NCBI RefSeq assembly: GCF_937616625.2
Contig: NC_065576.1
Location: forward strand, 4,404,501 to 4,468,500
Direction: 5' to 3'
From: Mercurialis annua
Taxonomy: Eukaryota; Streptophyta; Magnoliopsida; Malpighiales; Euphorbiaceae
Length of the DNA: 64,000 nucleotides
Position numbers and translations under genes: made by a program. The notes below the pieces were generated by a model, which did not search any database, was not told the DNA's origin, and worked only from the letters and a program-made list of their open reading frames with translations. Shown here in pieces: positions 55,236 through 64,000 of this stretch. Within the stretch, counting starts at the first letter, position 1, and each line of letters begins with the position of its first letter.

Positions 55236-58200
55236 TGTAATACCCCTAATTTTCAAAATAAGGAATTTTTGAAAATGCGGTGAATCGGAAATTAGCGGCG
55301 GTAGAGTACCGGCTTAGAAATTAATTTTCGGTGTTTAAATGCGTGTGATTGATTTATTTGTGATATGTGATCAATTATTTAAATGTTTACGTGTGCATGG
55401 CTACGAAAATTAATTATTGTGCATGGGTGGCATTTTCGTAATTTTCGGTCATTAATTGGTAAAACCGATTTAAATAATTAAAAACGTTAAAAAAATTAAG
55501 TTATAAATATATTTGCTCAAGATTTGATCATATAAGAAATTAATTTAGTTCGGAAACGTTTTTCGAAAAAGATTTTACGGAACCTCGAAAACCGTAAAAA
55601 TAATTTAAATAAGCTAAGATTGGCTTAACTTGGGGAGAAAGCAAGTGAGTAAGGAAATGACACATATTTGGACACTTGTCAACATGCATGTAGCCTAAGA
55701 GTTGAGCTAATGATTGCAATTAAAAAAGGTAAATTAGACCCCACAACTTTTTAAACTAAAATGCTATAAGTGGAAAATCTCTTTTCTTCTCCATTTTCTT
55801 AGGAGCAAATAGAATAGTAGAGAAAACCAAAAGTCACACTCTCTCATTTTCTTGTCTTGGCCGAACCACTCCCAAAGAAAATAACAAACCCCATTAATCT
55901 TTTTAACTCAAGCTTTTTGATAAGGTAAGATGAAAAGCCTTTGTAAATGTGTTATGTGAATATTTTGTGGGTTCCTATTCTTCTTCTTCTTGGGTTTTAT
56001 GCTTTAATGGAAGGTTTCTTAAAGTTTTAAAAATGAGATCCTTCTTTCAAAATGTATTTTCTTAAGAGGATTAAAATATGTGGGTGATGTTTGTTTTTGA
56101 AAAAAAATTTCGGATTTAATAAAAATTTGGTTCAAGGGTTTAAAACCTACATGCAATCATGGATTATGGCTTTAATGAGCTAGATAAAACATGGGTAAGA
56201 GTTGGTTTTAAAAGAATCAAAGTTTTTAAGGTAGTTATGTTTTACATTTGTTTTCAAACTTGAACAAGTCTTATGAACTTAGTTTAAAAAGCTGGAAATT
56301 TTATTTTGGATGTTAAAAGGTTGGTTTTTGAGAAAAATTAAGGGTTTTAAAAAGAAAATTTAAAGGGTTAATTTGTGGTGTTAAAAAGGCCGAATATTTT
56401 CATGATTAATCATGAAGTAGGGTTTTAAAATTTCATGTTTATAATGATTTAAAATTTCTTAAGAGATTTGGTGGTTTCAAAGATCAAAGTGTGAAAGTTT
56501 AATAATTTTCTTTAAAACCGAAAATAATAAGATTAAAAGGAAAATTTATGGAATAAATTGTTTTGAGTTTTAAAGTTGTTAAAATGGGTGATCATGTGTG
56601 AAATGTGTCTAAGATTTTGAAATTAAAAATTAGTGGGTAATTTAATTGTAATTGCCGAATGGTGTTATGATTTTCCATTCTTTGATAATTTGTTGTGTTT
56701 ATTATAAGTTTGCATGATTTAATTTTTGATAAAATTTGTTAGTGGAAATTTTGTTATGGCCGAATATAATTCTTTGATGGCATGAAAATATTATGGAAAT
56801 GTTTAATTGTTAAAAATTGTGTTATATGGTGAATTTGATATGTTGGCCGAATAGTTGGCCATTAGATGTATGATTGTTTAATTGTTTGTGGTGTGATTAA
56901 TATTGTAATATTTAATCAAGTGTGATTAAATATTTTGGTAGAGTTAAATTTCATTCAATTTGAAATTGATTGGCTATTTTGGTATAGGTGGTTTAGAGAG
57001 TGGGGTGGTGGTCGGCGAACCACTACCGGCCGGTAAACGGAGCACGGTGTCTCTGTTTATCCGAGCCAAGATTTGGTCGGGTTGAAACCGAACCAAAATG
57101 GACCAAGGCCAAGAGGGGGCCGAAACCGTAATTAGACCCCGGACTAGAACTTTGGACTTTTATTTAGACTTGACTAAATAATTTGGACCCAAAGTTAAAA
57201 AGTTAAAAAGGTAAGTAATTAATTAAAATTTGGTAAAAGGACTAAAACGCAAGATTTGAAAGTATAAGGACTAATATGTCCTAAATGGATTTTGGTGGAC
57301 TTAAAAGGTAAGTGAAACCTTGAATTTGTTTAAATTAGAAGTTTTTAAGATTTTGAACTTTTAATTTGGGCTTGGACCCAAAAGATTTATATTTTTAAAT
57401 AAATTGGAATTAATTAGTTGATATAAACTAATTAATGTTTTATTTAATTAAAATTGGAAAATTTTAATTAAAGGATGTATATAAGTATATTGTATTTTTA
57501 TAAAAGAGGATTTGAAATAAGGGTATTTTGGAATATGGAAAATTTATAAGAACCGAATAATATTTTTTAAAATATGGGAATTTTTCCGAAAGGGTAAAAT
57601 GGTAAAATTTACCTAAGGTTTAGATGGACCAAATTATGAATTTAATTGGATTCCTAAGATTGAACCCGATACGTAGTAGGTGTACGGGCCACGATGTCGA
57701 TCGTGATGATTAGTGGGAAACGTTTTGATTAACAAACGTTTAGAGATTTGACGAAAGGTCAATCTCGGAATGCGAAGCATTCGCGGGACAATAATTGCCG
57801 AGGAGCTAAATGTGGATTAGCGTGCGTAAATAATTGTGGAACGACAGTCTGTGAGTTTGCATTATTACATGCATACATTAAAGTAATAAAATTACTATTA
57901 TTACTTTAATGTGGGAAAATTAATATCATAAAGCATTTTAAATATATCGTATATTTATTTTGAGTAAATAAAATTATTATGGAATGAGTCTACGAAACGT
58001 GCCATCCTATTTGGGCTATAATAGGACTATGTGATCACTAGTTATTGCATGCATATTTATTTTTACGTTAAGTGGATGTGGAAATCTAGACGACGGTCTA
58101 GAAGTCTGAGACGACGGTCCAGACATAGCGGGAGAGCTTCTAAGACGACGGTCTAGAACCCCGAACAAGTTAACGGTGACGGAACGTTAGAGTTCGGCCG

Positions 58201-59215
58201 ATTGATTTAAGAACTAACGGCGTCATGGAACACTTAATGTTATCGGTCGTTGAGTTCATGAGAAAAGTTGGGAACAGTCTAAACAAAAGTTTAAAACTGT
58301 AAAGGATAGTGGAAAATAAACTAGAGTCGAGTGAATTTACGGATTCAGCCGACTAGTTTATTAATCTAAGTCTGAAAGGAGACTTAGAGGAATATGGATT
58401 AGAAATTGCATTTCATTTCAAAAGCTTTACGTTTCTGTGATTGAACCGGTAGTAAATATTTAAATATATCTATTTTATAACGAGTTAAATTATTTAATGT
58501 GTGTTTGTAAGATGTCAACTCACCAGTATATCTGACCCCGTTGTTGTACCAATTTTTCAGGTACGTAGACTGTCATTTTGGTGAGGCTTCATATTCTTGT
58601 TTCGTGAAGTCTCTATTTTGGCGATGTGGTATTTTGTAAATACTTTCCTATCTTAGCGCTGCAGTAGAAATGTCTAGATAGACGGAACTCCTTAGCATGC
58701 TTTTTAATTTGCGATGAACTGCCACGTTATAACTCTGTTTTATTTTCATCGCTTATAATTATGTTAATGTATGCATGCTTATTACGGATATTTTGTGATG
58801 CCTCTCAGGTATTTGAGATACCGAGATAAATGTGGAAAACAGTAAATGAAACTGTTGGCATCAAAACAAAAATGTGTATGTGGGCCCGACGTGGCATAAA
58901 TGAGATTTGCATGTCTTACCCTAAAAACGTTTTGAAAAAGGGTTATAAAAGTTGACATGTTAAGAAAAAGGAAAAGAGGTCCCATGAAATGAGTGACCTA
59001 GTATTTACGTTTCGGAATCTAAAATGTAAAATTTTATTCCGCGAAAAAAATTTATAGTGAATTTCGAAACAATTTTATATGAGAAAACTTTTTAAAGAAA
59101 AGTTAAGGTGTTTTAATGGGAAAAATGGATTTTATTTTTAAGGCTTGCTACGGGTTTCGGAGCAACCACTCCCATTCCCTAGCGCCGGTCTCGATCCGAG
59201 AATCGGGTCGTGACA
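55236..59215 (+). repeat. 3' LTR of gag-only element
   Basis: 3980 bp, apparently identical to 48666-52645 at a constant offset of 6570. It is followed by the target duplication TAAAA. Confidence 0.95.
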
Positions 59216-59220
59216 TAAAA

Positions 59221-59918
59221 TCAAATATTTTAATTTTTACAATTATGTTCAATTTGAAATACATTTTTTTTTGGAATTATGTCCACAATTTTGAATTTAT
59301 TTTCCATTTGTTATCCTTTGAGTATAATATATTTGATAAGAAACTTATCAAAAAAATAAATTGATAAGAATGATTATTTTTACTATTGTCTTAAGTTTTT
59401 AATTTTAAGTTTTGTAGTTTCTTACTTTTTAAAACTTAACTTAAAAAGATATTGTGTAAACTATTAATAAATGTAATAATAAATTAATTAAAGTCTTAGA
59501 TTATTAAATCTCTTCAAATATATTACGTTGCCTGAATCTAATTAAAAATAATTTTTAAATGCCTCGTTATAATTGAAATTTTCTATTTTCTTCAAGTAAT
59601 GTATTTAGAAAAATATTTTAAAAAACATGTTGCATTAAATATAACATAAAAATATAAAAATAAATTACTAATGTTTTTATAAGTACCTTTCAAATATCAT
59701 CTTCCTAGTTAAATGAGCTAGTAAGAATATTTTTGTGTTTATATTTATATTTAGAAAAGTTCAAAGTTTATTAGAAGCATTGATGACCTTATTTAGACAA
59801 CGTCAATAGTCTAAAGAAGCCATTTGAAAATGTTAGTGGTCTTTTACATCTTTTTAAACCATAAAAATATAGATGATACTTGGCTTAAACATGAAGGGCA
59901 AACATAACCATTTTCTCA
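59221..59918. other. AT-rich intergenic DNA
   Basis: No gene or mobile element recognised. Confidence 0.45.
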
Positions 59919-59926
59919 CATGTCAA

Positions 59927-60450
59927 TAGGGCTGAGTAAGAACCGAACCAGACCGAAAAACCAAATCGAGCCGAACTTTGTTGTTTGGTTCAGTTTTTCA
60001 GTGAAAACGGTTTGGTTCGGTTCCTACTTTAGGTAAAGTTCGGAGTTCGGTGTTCGGTTCGGTTTGGGTGTTTTAAAAACCGAAAAACCGAAAAAACCAA
60101 ATGAACCGAAGTTTAATATAAAATATATAACTTTTTTAAAAATAATATACATATATGCTCATATTTATATGTTTTTTGTATTTATATCTTTATTATTGTT
60201 GATATATGAATTAATAATTGTTATCTAAACATATATGAAAGTATATTAGACTCTAATTATTTAATATTTGAATTAATTTTAATAAAAAAATTAAAAAAAT
60301 AATTAAATTTGGTTTTAACCTAACCGAACCGAACCGAAATATTTCGGTTTGATTCAGTTCGGTTTTTTTACTTCCAAACTAAAAGTTCGGTTCGAAAAAA
60401 CCAAAAAATTTCCCACCGAACCGAACCGAACCGACCTATGCTCACCCTTA
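59927..60450. mobile_element. hAT MITE
   Basis: The left end TAGGGCTGAGTAAGAACCG and the right end ATGCTCACCCTTA are inverted, with an exact 8-bp duplication CATGTCAA (59919-59926 and 60451-60458). Subterminal AACCGAACC repeats on both sides, AT-rich centre, 524 bp. Same broad family as 22105 and 62529. Confidence 0.85.
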
Positions 60451-60479
60451 CATGTCAATTATATATCTGTGTGTGTTGG

Positions 60480-60834
60480 AGTAATTTATTGGCTGAATAT
60501 AGTCCTGATTTTGTACCATTTTATTCATCTGATTTATTAATTTAATGTCTCATTTATCGAATCTCTAAACTTGTTAAATAATCCGATTTGAAACTCTGAA
60601 TTTGATAAATACATAAATATTGAATCCCTCCGTACACAAATTTTTTTAGAATGATTCAAGTGACATATGTACACAGAAAGGTTTAATATTTATATATTTA
60701 TCAAATTTAGTGGTCAAATCAGATTATTCAACAAATTTAAAAGTTCGATAGATTAATTGTTAAATTCATGGGTGAAATGGATAAAAAGGTACAAATTAAA
60801 GCTCAAACTATATATTAAACCGTAATTTATTCAA
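60480..60834. mobile_element. Long-TIR MITE (Mutator-like)
   Basis: The left arm (TTTTGTACCATTTTATTCAT ... ATCGAATCTCTAAACTTGTT ... ATAATCCGATTTGA) is the inverse of the right arm (TCAAATCAGATTATTCAACA ... AAAGTTCGATAGATTAATTG ... ATGGATAAAAAGGTACAAAT). Arms are about 110 bp. No clean target duplication was seen. Confidence 0.55.
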
Positions 60835-61929
60835 AGTTATAACTACATAATAAATATTGTATGGCTAGTGGAAGCAAACAATTTAAGTGACCTTATGATG
60901 ATAATATACCAACTGTTTTTAGTGGGTAAAGAAAAGGTCCACCTCCTCTCCTAATGCAATACCTGATATTTCCGGTTATCCGTACCGATTTCATTGACTT
61001 GAGAGCTTTAATTAAATTGCATTATCTTCACATTTTCCAATAATGCTGCCAAGGTTTTGTCTCTAGATGCTATTGCAAATTGGCAAACTACAACTGGATT
61101 TTGTTTCCTTCTTTATGAAAGTAAAAAGTTAAGAACAAATCCTTCAACTTTTATTTAATAAATGTAAGCTCCTAAACTTTGACTTAACAAATCTCTAGCC
61201 CTCAAAAGTATTAATAGCCCAAGTGGTTAAACTCTACGGATGCATTTTTTGAGATTTCGGCTTCGAACCCCAGAACTGCTGGTGATTTGGCTATTTAACA
61301 TCTAACACTAACAATTAACATTAATACTAATACTAACAACATAATTAATTTTTTTTCGTGATAAAAACAATAATTGAAATTTTAAGTGCAATCTTAGAAA
61401 GGTGAATATAAGTTGTTTAGGAATTTGAATTTTGTTTAAAAAAATAGAGAAAGTTAGAGTTTACAAATATGACAAGGAAATTTTAGAGTGATTCAATTTA
61501 AACTCAAATGTACATTCATTACTCGATTATAAATTGAAATTTACAACTTGATAATAAGTTAAAACTATTGTATTTAAAGTTTAATACCTAACTATGGAGC
61601 TTTTACAAAAACTAAACTCCCTATTTAAAATAAATTATTTTTAAAGCTGGTCAAGAACATACAACGTGAAATCAATAAAGTTCGTTGATAGCTTTTAATG
61701 TCTGCAATGGTTAATGTTTGCAATGCCTAATGTTTCTAACCTCCAAACATTGCAAACGAGTATGTATATTCTTGTAAAATCTCACTACGTTGCATCTTTG
61801 ATTAAAAGTTTGTTGTAATGAGAAACCTTAGTTCGCGCCTTCAAATTAGAAGTTCGTGCTTGCAAACTAGGCTTTAAGTTTGAATCTTCAAATTTTCACT
61901 GAAACAGGATAGGGCTTCATTAGAGCACT
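60835..61929. other. Intergenic DNA around a SINE-like copy
   Basis: Apart from the SINE-like copy at 61212 no feature is clear. Near 61830-61860 GTTCGCGCC and GTTCGTGC words also occur beyond the CACTA element (about 63228), so the CACTA element may sit in an older repeat. Confidence 0.4.
61212..61370 (+). mobile_element. SINE-like, tRNA-derived copy
   Basis: An A box (TAGCCCAAGTGG, 61216) and a B box (GGCTTCGAACCCC, about 61259) are spaced as in tRNA-derived SINEs, followed by an AT-rich tail with AACACTAACAATTAAC repeats. No perfect target duplication was found. Confidence 0.5.
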
Positions 61930-62440
61930 TAACACTACTAAAAAACTGCGTTTTACCGACGAATTCAAAATCCGTCGCTAAATTTTTTTTACCGACAGAT
62001 TTGGCGACGGACATGAAATTCGTCGCTAAATTGTCATTTAAATTGGTGTGAGTGTTCCCGCCAACTATTTTTGATGGATTTAGCGACGGATATAATTACC
62101 GACGGATTTAAATCCGTCAAATCCGTCGCTAATTAAAAAAAAATTAAATCGTATCAAATGTTTTTTAGGAAAATAATTATTAAAGAAAAATAATTATTAT
62201 TTTTTAATTAAATATAATATTATTTAAATATAACATAATTAATTATAAAATATATTAAAAACATTGCTATTTATTTATTCATTAATAATTATTTAAACTA
62301 AATATTAATTATAAAAAATAATTATCTTAAAATGTGGGAGGAAGTATTTGTTATTTTTTAGTTATATTTAAATATAAATATACATATATATATATATATA
62401 TAACAAGAAGCTGAACTGGTTCAGGTGGAGCTACGCGCGG

Positions 62441-62506
62441 GAGAACTTCAAAGTTAAAGCGCAATGAGTGGGAGTAATGGGAAGGATGGGTGACCTACTG
62501 GGAAGT
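62441..62506 (+). other. 5S rRNA gene-derived fragment inside CACTA element
   Basis: Bases 62483-62506 (starting AGGATGGGTGACCT) match plant 5S rRNA at about 23 of 24 positions by memory of the consensus. Upstream, GAGAACTTCAAAGTTAAAGC and GTGGGAGTAAT fit the A box and intermediate element better than in the copy at 17688. Not a functional rRNA gene. Confidence 0.75.
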
Positions 62507-62528
62507 TTGTAAAAATTGCGAGTGGGCG

Positions 62529-62791
62529 TAGGGGTGTGCAAAATCGAACTGAAACCAAAAAACCGAACCAAACCGACAAATTCGGTTCGGTTTGAGATTT
62601 CAAAGAAATTTCCGTTGATCGGTTCGGTTCGGTTTTGAGTTAAAAAAATTTTAGACAGATTTCTATGTAAATCGAACCGAAAAAACCGACCGAACCAATT
62701 AGTTCGGTTCGGTTTGGTTTGAATTTTTTTCTTTTCCTAAAATTTCGGTTCGGTTCGGTTTGATTCGGTTTGAACCGAATGCACACCCCTA
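62529..62791. mobile_element. Short hAT MITE nested in CACTA element
   Basis: TAGGGGTGTGCA at the left and TGCACACCCCTA at the right are perfect inverses. The flanks AGTGGGCG (62521-62528) and ATTGGGCG (62792-62799) are an 8-bp duplication with one mismatch. It is 263 bp, nearly filled by AACCGAAC/GTTCGGTT repeats. Confidence 0.85.
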
Positions 62792-63125
62792 ATTGGGCGT
62801 TGGAGGCAACGGATGGGTAACGGAGGGCGTCGGGCGACGGGTGGGTGACGGGTGTGTGACCGATTAAATAATAATAATTTATTTTTACGATTTAATTTTT
62901 TTTATTTTTTTTTCAATTAGCGACAGATTTAAATCCATCGCTAAAATCCGTCGGTAATTAGCGACGGATTTAAATCCGTCGCTAAAATCCATCGGCAATT
63001 TCTGAAAAATCCGTCGCCAAAAAATTAGCAACGAGAATTTTGCCGATGGATTGAATCCGTCGACAAATCCGTCGGGAAACGTTTTTCCGAATTCATCGCT
63101 AAAAGCCAGTATTTTAGTAGTGTAA

Positions 63126-64000
63126 ATATGTTTGTTAAATGCTTCAACAGTCATGTGCTTCACGTCCGTGAACTTCATATCCGCACCCACAAATTTTTTT
63201 ATATTTTATATTTGTTCAAGACAAAGTTCGCGCCCGTAAAAGTTATGGTTCGCCCTAGCGAACTATAAATAAGGATGTTGCGCTCGCGAAAAAAACCTCT
63301 TATAATTTTTTATTTTGAAAAATTTGAACTTTTACTAAAAGAGTCTTTTTGATATCTTAAGTGCATCACAATGTTCCAATCCACTTATAAAAAGGATTAG
63401 AACACTTTTTACTGATTGTCAAAGTCAAAATTAAAAAAATATAACATTACAAAGTTTCAACAATAGTCAATTAAACAATAATACATGTGAACTATCTTTT
63501 TCATTATAAAATTTAGAATTAAGATAACAAATGATCATTATTAACACAAGCATTATTATGAAGGGTAGAAGGTGATAACCTTCGGCTTTTAATCAGTAGA
63601 TTTTTATGTCTTCGCCTTTTTGTTTTTATATATATTTCCCATTTTGCTCAATAAAATGCTATATCATAACTGGTACTAATTCTTGATAAATCCAATAATT
63701 TGATATGCTTATTGGTTCATTCATGTCTTTTTTGTGATGAGTTGAACTTGTTTGTTGTAAATTTTTATTAACTTAAAATTCTGATTAGTTTGTAATTCTT
63801 GCTGACTCGAGGATTTTTTGCAATAACTTAAGCTTGCATGCTGCAGATTTTAGGAAAAATAAAGATTATTTTGGTCAAATAATTATGAAAATTCCTCTTA
63901 GGAGTGTATGTCGATTTTTTTTTGACAAGTTTATGTATGTACAATCATATGCATCTAGTTAAATGTAAGCCATCTGTTAGAATATGTCTAAAATTTCTAT
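63126..64000. other. AT-rich intergenic DNA, no gene recognised
   Basis: Near 63160-63290 there are GC-richer words (GTTCGCGCCCG, GCGAACTATAAATAAGG, TTGCGCTCGCG) with a TATA-like ATAAATAAGG, perhaps an LTR remnant split by the CACTA insertion. Nothing else is identified up to the window end. Confidence 0.4.

Larger units (their letters stand above)
48666..59215 (+). mobile_element. Gag-only Tekay-like LTR retrotransposon with 3980-bp LTRs
   Basis: 10,550 bp, flanked by the 5-bp duplication TAAAA (48661-48665 and 59216-59220). Each LTR is 3980 bp and together they make up three quarters of the element. The internal region is only 2590 bp (52646-55235). LTR ends TGTAATACCC...GGGTCGTGACA, the initiator-Met-tRNA primer site and the GAGGACGAATTTT...GGGGGAGTGAATG sequence before the 3' LTR fit Tekay/Del-type chromoviruses. 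There is no protease, reverse transcriptase, RNase H or integrase, so it must be mobilised in trans. I saw no difference between the LTRs, so the insertion is very recent. Confidence 0.93.
61933..63122. mobile_element. Second non-autonomous CACTA element with 5S-derived core
   Basis: Ends CACTACTAAAAAACTG and CAGTATTTTAGTAGTG are perfect inverted copies except one position, with a 3-bp duplication TAA (61930-61932 and 63123-63125). Subterminal repeats of the GCGACGGATT type match those at 16918-18081. It is interrupted by a small hAT MITE (62529-62791); without that and its duplicated 8 bp it is 919 bp. No transposase. Confidence 0.88.

Noticed and set aside
48666..59215. A CRISPR-like or plain segmental duplication reading of the 4-kb direct repeats
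   Set aside because: TG...CA ends, a 5-bp target duplication, primer site and polypurine tract show that they are LTRs.
61212..61300. A functional tRNA gene
   Set aside because: A and B boxes are present but acceptor and anticodon stems do not pair; a SINE head explains it better.
62483..62506. A genuine 5S rRNA gene
   Set aside because: Only the 3' half matches, the 5' half is absent, and the piece is in the middle of a transposon.

Overview
This is an AT-rich nuclear window from a flowering plant, most probably a eudicot. The evidence is spliced genes with GT-AG introns, plant-type Ty3/gypsy elements (Tat and Tekay-like), a tRNA-derived SINE, Helitrons with CTAG ends, and many MITEs. I cannot name the species. 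Host genes are few: two tandem copies of an FAD-dependent oxidoreductase gene (DAO/TDA3-like), both on the minus strand. Most of the rest is transposable elements, several nested in one another.

Region 1 (about 3.2-16.1 kb) is a tandem segmental duplication. Unit A (about 3168-11340) holds oxidoreductase copy 1 (two exons, 424 aa, with an N-terminal extension that looks like a transit peptide). Unit B (about 12048-16140) holds copy 2 (two exons, 383 aa). Copy 2 lacks the N-terminal extension and about 1.2 kb of proximal upstream DNA, and it has changes in two conserved FAD-site loops. Unit A has been lengthened by Stowaway, hAT-like and foldback elements. A young SINE sits just downstream of copy 2.

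Region 2 (16.9-22.1 kb) has a non-autonomous CACTA element (3-bp TSD) containing a piece of 5S rRNA gene, a long (TA)n tract, a decayed LINE 3' fragment and a Helitron 5' end.

Region 3 (22.1-33.2 kb) is a non-autonomous hAT element of about 820 bp (8-bp TSD) interrupted by a complete 10,291-bp Tat-lineage Ty3/gypsy retrotransposon (5-bp TSD; 458-bp LTRs differing at one base). The retrotransposon has an intact 1795-codon Gag-Pol with dual RNase H. Between pol and the 3' LTR it carries a three-exon antisense gene broken by a 41-bp tandem duplication.

Region 4 (33.4-48.6 kb) has two abutting Helitrons, a hAT MITE, several Mutator-like long-TIR elements (one with 30-bp palindromic tandem repeats), SINE-like fragments, a possible GRF zinc-finger gene remnant, a GC-rich island inside a Stowaway-like MITE, and an AT-rich foldback region.

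Region 5 (48.7-59.2 kb) is a 10,550-bp Tekay-like retrotransposon. Its two 3980-bp LTRs show no difference that I could see, and its only coding capacity is a truncated Gag with an acidic tail. It is therefore a very recent, non-autonomous, gag-only element.

Region 6 (59.2-64 kb) has a hAT MITE, a long-TIR MITE, a SINE-like copy, and a second CACTA element with the same 5S-derived core that is itself interrupted by a small hAT MITE.

All boundaries, TSDs and splice phases were read by eye. Family names come from recognised motifs, not from database searches.
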